49,546 nucleotides of DNA from a virus. This document shows positions 41,949 to 48,994 of the stretch, piece by piece. Both the position numbers and the translations under genes were made by a program. Numbering within the stretch: the first letter of the stretch is position 1; each line of letters starts with the position of its first letter. The stretch lies in the IMG/VR virus record IMGVR_UViG_3300020468_000011, positions 1 through 49,546 of that record. One strand, given 5' to 3'. The notes under the pieces are model-generated. The model searched no databases and had not been told where the DNA came from. It saw nothing but the letters and a program-made list of their open reading frames with translations.

Positions 41949-41955
41949 TATTTAG
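41949..41955 (-). promoter_or_regulatory. Late promoter-like motif (CTAAATA) upstream of gp25
   Basis: The minus strand reads GGCTAAATAATAAAG 45 bases upstream of the gp25 GTG. As with the motif before the 490-aa gene, it overlaps the TAA stop of the preceding gene (the 46-aa protein). The stop codon supplies part of the motif, so chance cannot be excluded. Confidence 0.4.
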
Positions 41956-42092
41956 CCTTGTCCACGATACTTTTTACGCGGTTTGTTTCTAGAGGTAGCA
42001 GAAAGTTTTGTATTCTGACTTTTACCCTGTCTTGTCTTCTTAGGTTTTGTATCTACTCCACCCGATACGAAGGCTGTTGATCTAGTTGCCAT
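41952..42092 (-). CDS. Small basic protein, 46 aa, unknown function
   Basis: A short gene with ATG at 42092, translating to MATRSTAFVSGGVDTKPKKT, then RQGKSQNTKLSATSRNKPRK and KYRGQG. Eleven or more Lys/Arg residues make it strongly basic and probably unstructured alone. It lies 18 bases after the PAAR gene and just before gp25, a place where short basic ORFs occur in related cyanophages. It may bind nucleic acid or act as a tail-assembly peptide; neither is shown. The conserved position and packing support a real gene in spite of its size. Confidence 0.65.
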   Translation of the reverse strand: MATRSTAFVSGGVDTKPKKTRQGKSQNTKLSATSRNKPRKKYRGQG

Positions 42093-42110
42093 AATGATTT
42101 AATAAAGTGA

Positions 42111-42641
42111 TTAACCTGCCCAAACATTCATAGAGCCATAAGCTACTACTGATGAGCAAGGATACGAGAAGCCAGGAAATCCGACTCCTAGTGGGTCTAA
42201 CTGTCTAGCAATCAATCGCTTGAGTGCAAACACAGTTAAGGTTGTAGGATATAGAGTCCTATCGTGTCCTACACCTCCATCCTCTGTCGTTAAGACTGAG
42301 CATGGGTAGGGTGTAGGTTTTGGACATAGTGATTTACCACATGGACACATATGGATTACTATGTTAGTGCAGGTTGACGGATGTTTTATAAACTTGTCAC
42401 CTGCAAGCATGATTGGATAACCATTGACTAATACTGTAGCACGGTTTGGTGCTAGTGGTGTCATTGGTATCAGACTCAGAGGTGGCCACCAACAAGTATA
42501 CTCTTTAATACGAATAGTCCTTGTCCTTGGGATTGCTCCGCAAGACTCTGTGCTATGCACAGTAGGGGGTAGACACAACCCATGTCCAGAGTCAGGTAGA
42601 CCATTGATAGCAGCGACTGGTTTTAGAAATCCAAATCCCAT
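42111..42641 (-). CDS. 5.4: PAAR-like spike tip protein (gp5.4 type)
   Basis: A 176-aa protein with a PAAR-like core: RATVLVNGYPIMLAGDKFIK followed by HPSTC and CPCGKSLCPKP. The VxVNGxPxxxxGDxxxxH pattern is typical of the PAAR cone, whose His and Cys residues hold a metal ion at the tip of the tail spike. T4 gp5.4 is shorter (97 aa); here an N-terminal segment (PVAAINGLPDSGHGL) and a C-terminal extension (FGYPCSS-like, ending NVWAG) are added. The ATG overlaps the stop of the 1223-aa gene (TAATG), which suggests the two proteins work together. PAAR identity is good; the exact metal ligands need a model. Confidence 0.75.
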   Translation of the reverse strand: MGFGFLKPVAAINGLPDSGHGLCLPPTVHSTESCGAIPRTRTIRIKEYTCWWPPLSLIPMTPLAPNRATVLVNGYPIMLAGDKFIKHPSTCTNIVIHMCPCGKSLCPKPTPYPCSVLTTEDGGVGHDRTLYPTTLTVFALKRLIARQLDPLGVGFPGFSYPCSSVVAYGSMNVWAG

Positions 42642-45600
42642 TATCCTTGACCCTCTAGTTGTCTACCATCTAGATATGGGTATTTATCTTGGCACTCGTC
42701 GAAGAATGGATTACCTACATTTTTAATACTTCTAGACAAAGCATTGGTGCCCCCTGTCAAATAATTTAGTATCTGCATCCTACCACTATAGTCACCCATC
42801 TTAATTCTGTAACGCTCTGTCTCCATACGCTTAGGGTCAATGGCAATAGAGCAGTCTGCAACATGAGCTAGTGCATTACACTGGTTACACAGACCACCTC
42901 CTGATCCTGGCCAACTACTGCTTATAGTATTGTTTCCATTTGCTCCTGTATTTGTTGCTGAAGGTGGGGTGATCTCATAATAGGTTTGTCCTGCAAGTGG
43001 ATTTCCGCTGTCATCCCATCCGCAGTAGACATCAAGAGGTCCATTTGTGTTACTGCCCTTACGCACATACCTGTCCCAACAATCGTGAGGAATATTGGTA
43101 GGGTCACTTGGACAAGACCCGCTATTGACTGAAAACTGAGTATAACTTTGAGATCCTGGTGTTGGGACGCCATCGATTAGTGTGCTCCAATTAGAAGTAG
43201 TGTCCGTAGGACTGCCATCTAGGTTGTTTCCTAACCACAAACTAAATTGTTGTGCTCTAGTATAACTGCTACGGTTATAATCATATGTATTTTCGTCAAG
43301 TCCGATTGGGACGTATTCTATACTATTGTTACTACCACGGTAACAGCGACCTGGCACGTTACCTCTAGTGCAATTCCATGTTTTATACCCGCCACTTACG
43401 TTTCTCTTAGGTGTAATTTTAGGTTTTGGTAAAGAATTTAAGAATTTCATAAAATCTTGACCTTGAGGACCTGTAGTTTTTCCGTCAAATGACAGAGAAA
43501 CCGTAAATTCTGCTTTTTCGTCATTAGGTGCACAGTATTTCCACGGCAAATACCCAAATGCCTTCCGCGATGCCCTAAATTGGTCTTGTTTTTCGCCGTA
43601 AAAGTTTTCTCGAGGCTCTTCTTCTGCTTCCATATACGCACAAGGCATCTGAAACCACTTTTTGATGTTGTGAATCACTGGTTGATCAACAATCATGCAC
43701 CTATTTCCGTCAAAACTTCCGTAGAGACCACTAAATGACTCGCTATCTGCACCAGATTGCTGCAATCCACCCAAAATATCGGAATATACACCGCTTGCAA
43801 ACTTCTCAGCAGCGGGAGATGACTGCTCATTGGGTCCTAACATCATTTGTGGAGGCTCTTGGGCACTTAAATTCTCAAAAGTCTCTACAGGAGGCATCGC
43901 ATCTATCAAAGGAAGACCCATTTCTATCTGTATACAGTCCGCAGGAAGGTTTTGACACAAAACTGTCTTACCTTCTGGGTCAACTTCTGCGTATTCCATG
44001 TATGTTATGGGAATATTGCTAGTGTAACCCTTGTTTATAGCCGCCATTTCGTCTGTAACCTGATTTGCAGCGAGTGGATTGCCCTCAGACTCAAAATCAA
44101 ACATCTCTATAATGTCAGTTTGGGACGAATCTAGTGTAGGCTCGTCAAATTTAGTATCAACATCGATGGCAAGACCCGATTCTGCGATATAAACCTGTGG
44201 TGGGAAGTGCGGATCGTAACCTGATCCACCTTCTAGCACATCAATACGCTTGATGATACCTGATTTTGTAATACTACCTACCCTAATCTCCGCATTACGG
44301 AATTGTTGCACTGTATCAAACTCTCTTTCCTTCCTATTTTGCAATACTTGGAGTTGTCTACGCTCAAATTTATCCAAAGATATCTTCTGCTCACCTATTT
44401 CACCTGTATCATTATACTTTGGAAACTTGTTTACTGGTGCATCGTAGTCTCTGAGGAAGGCACCACGCATCTGACGTGCTGTATCCATGCTACTAAACTC
44501 TTCTAACTGACCAGGCTCTGCAATAGTGACGATAGGATTGCGATATCCCACCCCTCCATTGATAACTTTGATCTCAACTATCTTTCCTTCAGTGTCTACA
44601 ACCGCTTCTGCCTCTGCTAGATCAAGTGTCCGTGTTGGTATAAGTGCTTTTGGATCTAACTTTACCTTATAGTATGATATATTCTTCTCAAATTCATACA
44701 CTCCGAAGAATGCTGCCTTATCTTCTATGCCATAACCTGCTAAAACTTGAATAGTTGCGGAAGGTGAAGGGGTATCACCCTCGTCTACAGGGTATGGTCT
44801 ACTACTAAACTGCTGTTGATAGGTAAATTTGTTACCTTTAGTGGTGCCATCACCTGTCAATTCCATATAACCCGCATTCATCTTACCACCAAAGTAGAAA
44901 ATGCCTGTAATATTCCATCCGTTTATACTTTCTCCCTTCTTAAATGTGCCAGTAGTAGTCAAATACTTGAAAAATATCCTATGAGTGTAAGTATCTGCAG
45001 TCCTAAATGACTCTTCGACGCCACTTCCCGCAGGTCCTGTGACATCAATACGAGTTTTTGTGGTTTTCCATGAGTCTTCGCGGATCTGATAGAAGTGAGA
45101 ATACCATTCTTCGTTAACAACACATGTATTATTGTTGTTTTGACGGTGATTTGGGCAACAACCTGCATCTGAGAGCAGATATTGTATTCCAAATATAGGA
45201 CCATTCCATGGATATGACGTGTCATACAGATAATACATGTATTGTGAGTCGTATGCAGTCTGGAATCCTAGGAATCTGGGCACTGCTCCCTTGACTGCAC
45301 CGTTTAATCCATACAACCACTCGAAGTTTGCGTCTCCATCTGCCTGCACACCACCTACAATACCTGCATTACCCGACTCACCAAACCCTCCAACACCTGG
45401 TGTGCCTATAGGTTGACCAAATGCATTAGTCCCGAAGGATCCTTTCCTATATGATTTGTAACTAAACGGATTACTACTAGTAGTATCCCATGTATACCAA
45501 CCTGATTTGTCTACACATTGACCAGTAGGACCTATCTTACCAATATCTTCATACTTATTATCTGATGCATCTGGGTTTTCTGTTTGAAAAACATATCCAA

Positions 45601-46312
45601 AGATGCCCTGATAGACATATTGACCTGCTCTTGGGTCTGCAGGAGCAATAGGACCACCACTTAGGTTAACTTCTTGTGCAGGATTAATAGTATAGAAGTG
45701 ATCTTCTGGGTCATAGAAGTATTCATACAGGGGCACAGCGGTCTCTCCTGTCCCTGCATAGGCATTTGCATCACTTTCACTCGTAAAAATATATCCTAGT
45801 ATCCCTACAAGGTAGTATGGTTTACCATTATTGCTAGCTGGTGGTGTCTGTGAGAGAGTTAACTGCGTATCATCGTCTCTCTCCCCTCTATAATGAATAT
45901 AAACAGGCACCGAATTAGTAACCTGAGTATTCATCAGGTAGAAAACAGGTATCTGCCCCTGTCTAGGCTCTGGATTATATCCTCTTAATACTTTTTGCCA
46001 GTGCTCATCGTCCCCAATAGCATGCTCTTTTGTCAACTCTGGGGTTTTTGCGTATTTGTGATCGTCTTTACTACCTCTATAGAAGCGATAAACAGGTTGT
46101 CTACCATCATCACAGTTGGCAATACATGTTTTCTGCTCCTCACCAATGTAATGCACTATGTCCTTACCTAAAGGCATAGTCCCAGGTCCCTCATCGAGAT
46201 ACTCTATAGTATAACTCTCTGAGTTTTCCTCATCGTAGAAAGGTTTTATGTAATCCTCTCCCTCTACAGGGTTAGGAAACGATCGTTTACTTGATAGGAT
46301 ATAGCAAGGCAA
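42641..46312 (-). CDS. Large cysteine-rich virion protein with DUF5648-like N-terminal modules, 1223 aa
   Basis: Residues ~70-265 contain repeats of the kind seen in DUF5648 modules: QPVYRFYRGSKDDHKYA, VPVYIHYRGERDDD, then VPLYEYFYDPEDHFYT and GIFGYVFQTENPD. Such modules are thought to bind sugars or surfaces. A GxGY unit (NGGVGYRNPIVTIAEPG; EGGSGYDPHFPPQVYIAESG) occurs at ~590-730. The C-terminal 400 residues are rich in Cys and Trp (CTRGNVPGRCYRG, CNQCNALAHVADC), unusual for a phage structural protein. Translation begins at TTG (46312), one base after the stop of the 100-aa gene; a TGA three codons upstream rules out an earlier start, and the next ATG is at residue 46. It overlaps the PAAR gene, so a central hub or spike role is likely. 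No lysozyme motif was found. Confidence 0.7.
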   Translation of the reverse strand: MPCYILSSKRSFPNPVEGEDYIKPFYDEENSESYTIEYLDEGPGTMPLGKDIVHYIGEEQKTCIANCDDGRQPVYRFYRGSKDDHKYAKTPELTKEHAIGDDEHWQKVLRGYNPEPRQGQIPVFYLMNTQVTNSVPVYIHYRGERDDDTQLTLSQTPPASNNGKPYYLVGILGYIFTSESDANAYAGTGETAVPLYEYFYDPEDHFYTINPAQEVNLSGGPIAPADPRAGQYVYQGIFGYVFQTENPDASDNKYEDIGKIGPTGQCVDKSGWYTWDTTSSNPFSYKSYRKGSFGTNAFGQPIGTPGVGGFGESGNAGIVGGVQADGDANFEWLYGLNGAVKGAVPRFLGFQTAYDSQYMYYLYDTSYPWNGPIFGIQYLLSDAGCCPNHRQNNNNTCVVNEEWYSHFYQIREDSWKTTKTRIDVTGPAGSGVEESFRTADTYTHRIFFKYLTTTGTFKKGESINGWNITGIFYFGGKMNAGYMELTGDGTTKGNKFTYQQQFSSRPYPVDEGDTPSPSATIQVLAGYGIEDKAAFFGVYEFEKNISYYKVKLDPKALIPTRTLDLAEAEAVVDTEGKIVEIKVINGGVGYRNPIVTIAEPGQLEEFSSMDTARQMRGAFLRDYDAPVNKFPKYNDTGEIGEQKISLDKFERRQLQVLQNRKEREFDTVQQFRNAEIRVGSITKSGIIKRIDVLEGGSGYDPHFPPQVYIAESGLAIDVDTKFDEPTLDSSQTDIIEMFDFESEGNPLAANQVTDEMAAINKGYTSNIPITYMEYAEVDPEGKTVLCQNLPADCIQIEMGLPLIDAMPPVETFENLSAQEPPQMMLGPNEQSSPAAEKFASGVYSDILGGLQQSGADSESFSGLYGSFDGNRCMIVDQPVIHNIKKWFQMPCAYMEAEEEPRENFYGEKQDQFRASRKAFGYLPWKYCAPNDEKAEFTVSLSFDGKTTGPQGQDFMKFLNSLPKPKITPKRNVSGGYKTWNCTRGNVPGRCYRGSNNSIEYVPIGLDENTYDYNRSSYTRAQQFSLWLGNNLDGSPTDTTSNWSTLIDGVPTPGSQSYTQFSVNSGSCPSDPTNIPHDCWDRYVRKGSNTNGPLDVYCGWDDSGNPLAGQTYYEITPPSATNTGANGNNTISSSWPGSGGGLCNQCNALAHVADCSIAIDPKRMETERYRIKMGDYSGRMQILNYLTGGTNALSRSIKNVGNPFFDECQDKYPYLDGRQLEGQG
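42681..42687 (-). promoter_or_regulatory. Late promoter-like motif (GATAAATA) for the PAAR gene
   Basis: The minus strand reads AAGATAAATACCC 40 bases upstream of the PAAR start, inside the end of the 1223-aa gene. It contains the full ATAAATA core. Confidence 0.45.
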
Positions 46313-46313
46313 T

Positions 46314-46616
46314 TTAACTCAAACGATCTTCCAACTTATTTAGTCGAGAATACAGATCGTCTAAAATCTCTTTGATATTCAAATGTTTCTCATACCCCTC
46401 TGGTTTATACTGAATCATATCAGCACCAGGCGGTGGTTGCTTTCTTATAGCGTCCTCACATATAGCAGTCCTCGCAGCAAGATTCTCTAATCCTTGACCC
46501 ACCTTTTCTAGGCAGAAAGCGATTTTTTCAATATCATCCATACCCTGAGTAGGTAAAGGAGTTGTCGGTTGGGCAGGATCCCCATAACTTATGGGACTAC
46601 TTGATTTAATTGGCAT
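46314..46616 (-). CDS. Small conserved protein, 100 aa, C-terminal coiled coil
   Basis: The N-terminus is Pro/Ser rich (PIKSSSPISYGDPAQPTTPL). Residues 26-60 (DDIEKIAFCLEKVGQGLENL) and 78-100 (NIKEILDDLYSRLNKLEDRL) are amphipathic helices, the last ending in a heptad pattern. A Pro-rich break (KQPPPGADMIQYKPEG) joins them. The gene is one base from the 1223-aa gene and is probably co-translated with it. This suggests a small accessory part of the same structure, perhaps a trimerising or chaperone-like partner. No family recognised. Confidence 0.7.
   Translation of the reverse strand: MPIKSSSPISYGDPAQPTTPLPTQGMDDIEKIAFCLEKVGQGLENLAARTAICEDAIRKQPPPGADMIQYKPEGYEKHLNIKEILDDLYSRLNKLEDRLS
46337..46343 (-). 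promoter_or_regulatory. Late promoter-like motif (CTAAATA) for the 1223-aa gene
   Basis: The minus strand reads GACTAAATAAGTTGG, with the motif 25 bases before the TTG start of the 1223-aa gene. The spacing equals that of the gp8 late promoter (26) and the 490-aa gene (23). Confidence 0.45.
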
Positions 46617-46633
46617 GATCAGTCGCGATTTTT

Positions 46634-46798
46634 TTAGTCGTCAATGGCTACTAGTTTAAGAGACCCATCAGTCTCCTCAGTATATTCAAGAGTGGTGCCT
46701 GCTTTCCATCCCATTTCCTCTAATAACTCAAGCGGTAGAGTAATGAAAAGATCGCAATATTCGTCTTCTTCTATAGTGAGAGTAAATCTTTTACTCAT
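46634..46798 (-). CDS. AbrB/MazE-like small protein, 54 aa
   Basis: A short gene with ATG at 46798: MSKRFTLTIEEDEYCDLFIT, then LPLELLEEMGWKAGTTLEYT and EETDGSLKLVAIDD. The pattern 'hhIPxELLEexGWkxGdxLxxxxxxdGsixL' is that of the swapped-hairpin AbrB/MazE/SpoVT fold, which in bacteria binds DNA as a dimer. No toxin partner is visible next to it. In a phage tail operon it may be a transcriptional switch or an orphan; function is inferred from pattern only. It starts 22 bases after the stop of the NlpC/P60 gene. Confidence 0.65.
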   Translation of the reverse strand: MSKRFTLTIEEDEYCDLFITLPLELLEEMGWKAGTTLEYTEETDGSLKLVAIDD

Positions 46799-46820
46799 TA
46801 ATTGTTATCAGTGTTACACC

Positions 46821-47300
46821 TTATGTAGACTTACCACGAATTGCACCTACGCAAGTCTCCATATAGAAACTATTACCAGGTGCAAGAAGGTCAGTAATCT
46901 GACTTTGCCCCCGATAAGGATGATGTAGCATAAACCCATCACCCAGATAAACACCCCCATGGTTAGGTGCTTGCCCATGTCTCTTAGTATAACCCCCTTC
47001 TAGAGGCGTATACCACAGTCTAAAGAGTATTATATCATCTTTAGCTAGAGTGTCAAGAGATGCTTTCTCCCACATCTCAGACTTCATTACATATTCTCCC
47101 TCTTCAGTGTCAATAGCATTATCAGTAAAAGCATATATCTGATCTAACTTGGTAAAGTCTCTCAGATCTCTATTACAATACAACCGATAGTATTTTCTTA
47201 CACAATGGTAGCAACTCCACGAATGAATGCTTCGCCACTCCTCACCGAGTAAGTGTGAGTATTCCTTCTCTATCTCTTGGAGTTTACTTCTCCTACCCAT
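46821..47300 (-). CDS. NlpC/P60 family cell-wall peptidase (tail-associated)
   Basis: A 159-aa protein with the papain-like NlpC/P60 layout. The catalytic Cys is probably C30 in HSWSCYHCVRKYY, which aligns with the DCWGLVRxYY motif of phage tail peptidases. The His is H114 in APNHGGVYLGDGFMLHH, with H126 or H127 as the third residue; DDIILFR at ~88-94 is the typical preceding strand. Such enzymes cut peptide stems of peptidoglycan, and in tails they help penetration. Here it would replace or add to the lysozyme domain that T4 carries on gp5, which I do not find in this window. The ATG overlaps the preceding stop (TAATG). Confidence 0.85.
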   Translation of the reverse strand: MGRRSKLQEIEKEYSHLLGEEWRSIHSWSCYHCVRKYYRLYCNRDLRDFTKLDQIYAFTDNAIDTEEGEYVMKSEMWEKASLDTLAKDDIILFRLWYTPLEGGYTKRHGQAPNHGGVYLGDGFMLHHPYRGQSQITDLLAPGNSFYMETCVGAIRGKST

Positions 47301-47470
47301 TAGTGTTGTCTGCTATGTTTGTTTGCATCATCTAGTGCTGCTGCCTGAGATCTAAAAGGACCATACTTCCTACAGTCAGGATAATCAAATTGCCAGAAGT
47401 ATTTCCTAGACTTCTCCCATATCTTAATGTCTACTGGGGGCACTGTCGGTAACTGAAATACTTTACTCAT
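47300..47470 (-). CDS. Small protein, 56 aa, unknown function
   Basis: ATG at 47470; MSKVFQLPTVPPVDIKIWEK, then SRKYFWQFDYPDCRKYGPFR and SQAAALDDANKHSRQH. The segment WEKSRKYFWQFDYPDCRKYG resembles short single-sheet motifs, with the order 'W......y....g.f.s...A...A'. No Shine-Dalgarno is visible upstream (ATTTTTTCACCCCCCAACCC). The stop overlaps the ATG of the NlpC/P60 gene, so its chief effect may be coupling translation of that enzyme. The coding pattern and tight overlap support a real gene. Confidence 0.6.
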   Translation of the reverse strand: MSKVFQLPTVPPVDIKIWEKSRKYFWQFDYPDCRKYGPFRSQAAALDDANKHSRQH

Positions 47471-47625
47471 GGGTTGGGGGGTGAAAAAATAATTGAGAAA
47501 TTTTTTAAATATGAATAGAATAAAACTCTCGCTTTGGGATACTTTTGTAGGTTAGGGACTTACCCGATTTTAATATACAACAATATCACCCAATTTAACT
47601 GTCCATACAGACTAGTATAACTGTA
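47471..47625 (-). other. AT-rich intergenic leader
   Basis: A 155-base gap between the 63-aa and 56-aa genes. It has runs such as TATTTAAAAAATTT and a C-run just before the next ATG, with no ATAAATA motif, no strong hairpin followed by T-run and no open frame I would call. A TATATTAAAAT stretch around 47570 could be a -10 region, but no -35 partner is convincing. Confidence 0.3.
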
Positions 47626-47817
47626 TTACTGCATGCCTACCTCATAGCATACTCCCTCTAATACCATATACTCACATAACTGAGTATACTGGGTTAGGTC
47701 TTCATTCAGTCCAGTGTCCAGGAGAAACTGACACATTTCTCCGATTTCATCGGGTGGTAGGTTGCCACTATCATAAAGATCTAGATAGATCTCTAACTGC
47801 TTAGGAAGTGTTTTCAA
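47626..47817 (-). CDS. Small phage protein, 63 aa, TTG start
   Basis: A helical acidic protein (KTLPKQLEIYLDLYDSGNLP, then PDEIGEMCQFLLDTGLNEDL). The pattern 'DLYDSGxLxxxExxxxxQxLxDTGL' is seen in small accessory phage proteins of unknown function. Its start is TTG at 47817, and the TTGA overlaps the TGA stop of the preceding 53-aa gene, the same arrangement as an ATGA coupling. No in-frame ATG lies close by, and starting at the internal M28 would remove half the protein. Confidence 0.6.
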   Translation of the reverse strand: MKTLPKQLEIYLDLYDSGNLPPDEIGEMCQFLLDTGLNEDLTQYTQLCEYMVLEGVCYEVGMQ

Positions 47818-47975
47818 GTGCTGTCTGTGTGATTAGTGTGATTATGCGGACGTGTGTGTTTACCTGTGGAAAACTTCTTAACACTGTCCTTGCTCCTCTG
47901 TTGTCGTCTTTTCTCCCTTAGTGACTTGTTTGCGTTGTTTCGGTGTGGATCATTTTGTTTGTATGTCCTACCCAT
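47814..47975 (-). CDS. Small basic protein, 53 aa
   Basis: ATG at 47975; MGRTYKQNDPHRNNANKSLR, then EKRRQQRSKDSVKKFSTGKH and TRPHNHTNHTDST. It is rich in Lys, Arg, His and Asn with almost no hydrophobic residues, so it is disordered and probably binds nucleic acid. 'M(G/A)(R/K)TYRxND' starts are common among tiny ORFs of marine T4-like phages. A strong sigma70-type promoter lies 31 bases upstream and the 63-aa gene overlaps its stop. Function unknown. Confidence 0.6.
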   Translation of the reverse strand: MGRTYKQNDPHRNNANKSLREKRRQQRSKDSVKKFSTGKHTRPHNHTNHTDST

Positions 47976-48005
47976 GAATAGGGGCGAATACCTTACTACC
48001 TAGTC

Positions 48006-48034
48006 ATAATAAGGCATTAGAGGGCAAAAGTCAA
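48006..48034 (-). promoter_or_regulatory. Sigma70-type promoter for the 53-aa/63-aa genes
   Basis: On the minus strand TTGACT (48034-48029) is followed by a 17-base spacer and TATTAT (48011-48006). Both hexamers match five of six consensus positions and the spacing is ideal. The ATG of the 53-aa gene is 31 bases downstream of the -10. This is the best host-type (early or middle) promoter in the window. Confidence 0.7.
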
Positions 48035-48132
48035 CCCCCCTGAGAGGTCTGTGTGTGTCCTCGGATAATTGTTGACAAAAAAAACTTCGTGTGTTACGCT
48101 CTTAGACAACTGCAATATATCACTCGTAGGTA

Positions 48133-48139
48133 TATTTAT
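48133..48139 (-). promoter_or_regulatory. Late promoter motif (AATAAATA) in the gap after the oxygenase
   Basis: The minus strand reads GTAAATAAATATACC, containing ATAAATA. The nearest downstream gene is the 53-aa ORF, 158 bases away, so this would add a late transcript start above the sigma70 promoter. It lies 70 bases after the 2OG oxygenase stop. Confidence 0.4.
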
Positions 48140-48208
48140 TTACCCATTTTAAATGATTCCCCAGTATGGGCGAGAGTGGGCAAAAACCTGTGGAAAACTA
48201 TCTAACAT

Positions 48209-48841
48209 TTATTTGTCTGGTATAAAGTTAACTGTCATTGTTACTCGGTCATCGTAGGGGTTACCCTCGTATCCGTGAGTCATGCTTGACGGATAGATGA
48301 TTAGATCTCCCTCCTCCATAGGCACAGTTGCTTCGGTCATATTAAAAGCGGTATAGTCTTTGTTTGGGAATTGCATAACAGGATAATAAGATCCTGCTAC
48401 ATTCCTTCTAAATTTTAACGGCGAATGCCCATCCTGATAGTTAATGAGTAATGTTGCTGAGTAGATACAATTAGAATGCTCATGTGGTGCATATAGGGCA
48501 CCTTTAGTTGCTAATTCCAAATAACAGTCAGATATACTAAAATTTAGATCATAGTTGTATGCTTCCGTGTTATACTGTTTACATGCATCCAGTAAAAAAT
48601 CGGCGACACTGCGAGAATCTTCCAGTATTCTATTTCTTGCTCCAATCTGTGAAACATTATGAGTTATTGCTAATCGCTCATGCTCCTGTCTGATTTCTTG
48701 GGTTTCTATCCACTTGAATATTTCTTTTTTAACAGTGGGAAAGTTTGGCATACTATACCGACCGACTGGTAAAGCGAAAAGTGCGTAAACCTCGTTGACT
48801 GGTTGCTTTGGTAGTGAATCGCTTAATGGTGATGAAGTCAT
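48209..48841 (-). CDS. 2OG-Fe(II) oxygenase-like protein
   Basis: A 210-aa protein with the layout of phage 2OG-Fe(II) dioxygenases of the TIGR02466 type. Metal-site residues are H120 in YAPHEHSNCIYSATLLI (with E121 and H122 next to it) and distal H189 in DLIIYPSSMTHG; R199 in DDRVTMTVNF is placed to bind 2-oxoglutarate. The N-terminus (VYALFALPVGRYSMPNF) matches the 'lFptpv' start of this family. Such genes are common in marine T4-like phages, and their substrates are mostly unknown; protein or nucleotide hydroxylation is possible. No ribosome site is obvious before the ATG. A terminator hairpin and a CTAAATA motif lie just upstream. Confidence 0.8.
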   Translation of the reverse strand: MTSSPLSDSLPKQPVNEVYALFALPVGRYSMPNFPTVKKEIFKWIETQEIRQEHERLAITHNVSQIGARNRILEDSRSVADFLLDACKQYNTEAYNYDLNFSISDCYLELATKGALYAPHEHSNCIYSATLLINYQDGHSPLKFRRNVAGSYYPVMQFPNKDYTAFNMTEATVPMEEGDLIIYPSSMTHGYEGNPYDDRVTMTVNFIPDK

Positions 48842-48850
48842 CTTATAAAA

Positions 48851-48878
48851 TGAAAAAATAGGGGTGAGAGTGCCCCTA
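48851..48878 (-). terminator. Rho-independent terminator
   Basis: On the minus strand TAGGGG (48878-48873), an 8-base loop and CCCCTA (48864-48859) form a perfect 6-bp stem, followed at once by TTTTTT (48858-48853). It would end transcripts of the 106-aa gene and shield the oxygenase from read-through. Confidence 0.75.
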
Positions 48879-48884
48879 GTGTGT

Positions 48885-48891
48885 TATTTAG
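48885..48891 (-). promoter_or_regulatory. Late promoter-like motif (CTAAATA) just upstream of the terminator
   Basis: The minus strand reads AACTAAATAACAC 44 bases before the oxygenase ATG. A T4-type late start would fall about 6-7 bases downstream, at ~48878, that is at the first base of the terminator hairpin. Confidence 0.4.
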
Positions 48892-48960
48892 TTGTTTGGG
48901 GACTTATAAAGAATTTAAAACTAGATGCATTGCAATGTTAAAAATTTCGAGATGCCCCGA

Positions 48961-48994
48961 GAGCGGTTAGTCGATTGCTAACTCCATACCGCTC
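48961..48994 (-). repeat. Inverted repeat spanning the stop of the 106-aa gene
   Basis: GAGCGGT at 48961-48967 pairs with ACCGCTC at 48988-48994 (7 bp), and an inner GTTAG/CTAAC arm pairs inside. It covers the last codons and the TAG stop. No T-run follows directly, so it is more likely an mRNA 3' structure than a terminator. Confidence 0.45.

Noticed and set aside
42424-42726. 100-aa plus-strand frame over the PAAR gene
   Set aside because: Spans the coupled 1223-aa/PAAR junction on the other strand; no start signal and no motif.
46314-46616. 100-aa protein as gp53 (wedge)
   Set aside because: Length and coiled-coil pattern do not fit gp53 and no gp53 motif was seen.
48072-48100. Plus-strand TTGACA-N17-TACGCT promoter-like pair
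   Set aside because: The -10 is poor and nothing on the plus strand lies downstream; an antisense RNA cannot be excluded but is unsupported.
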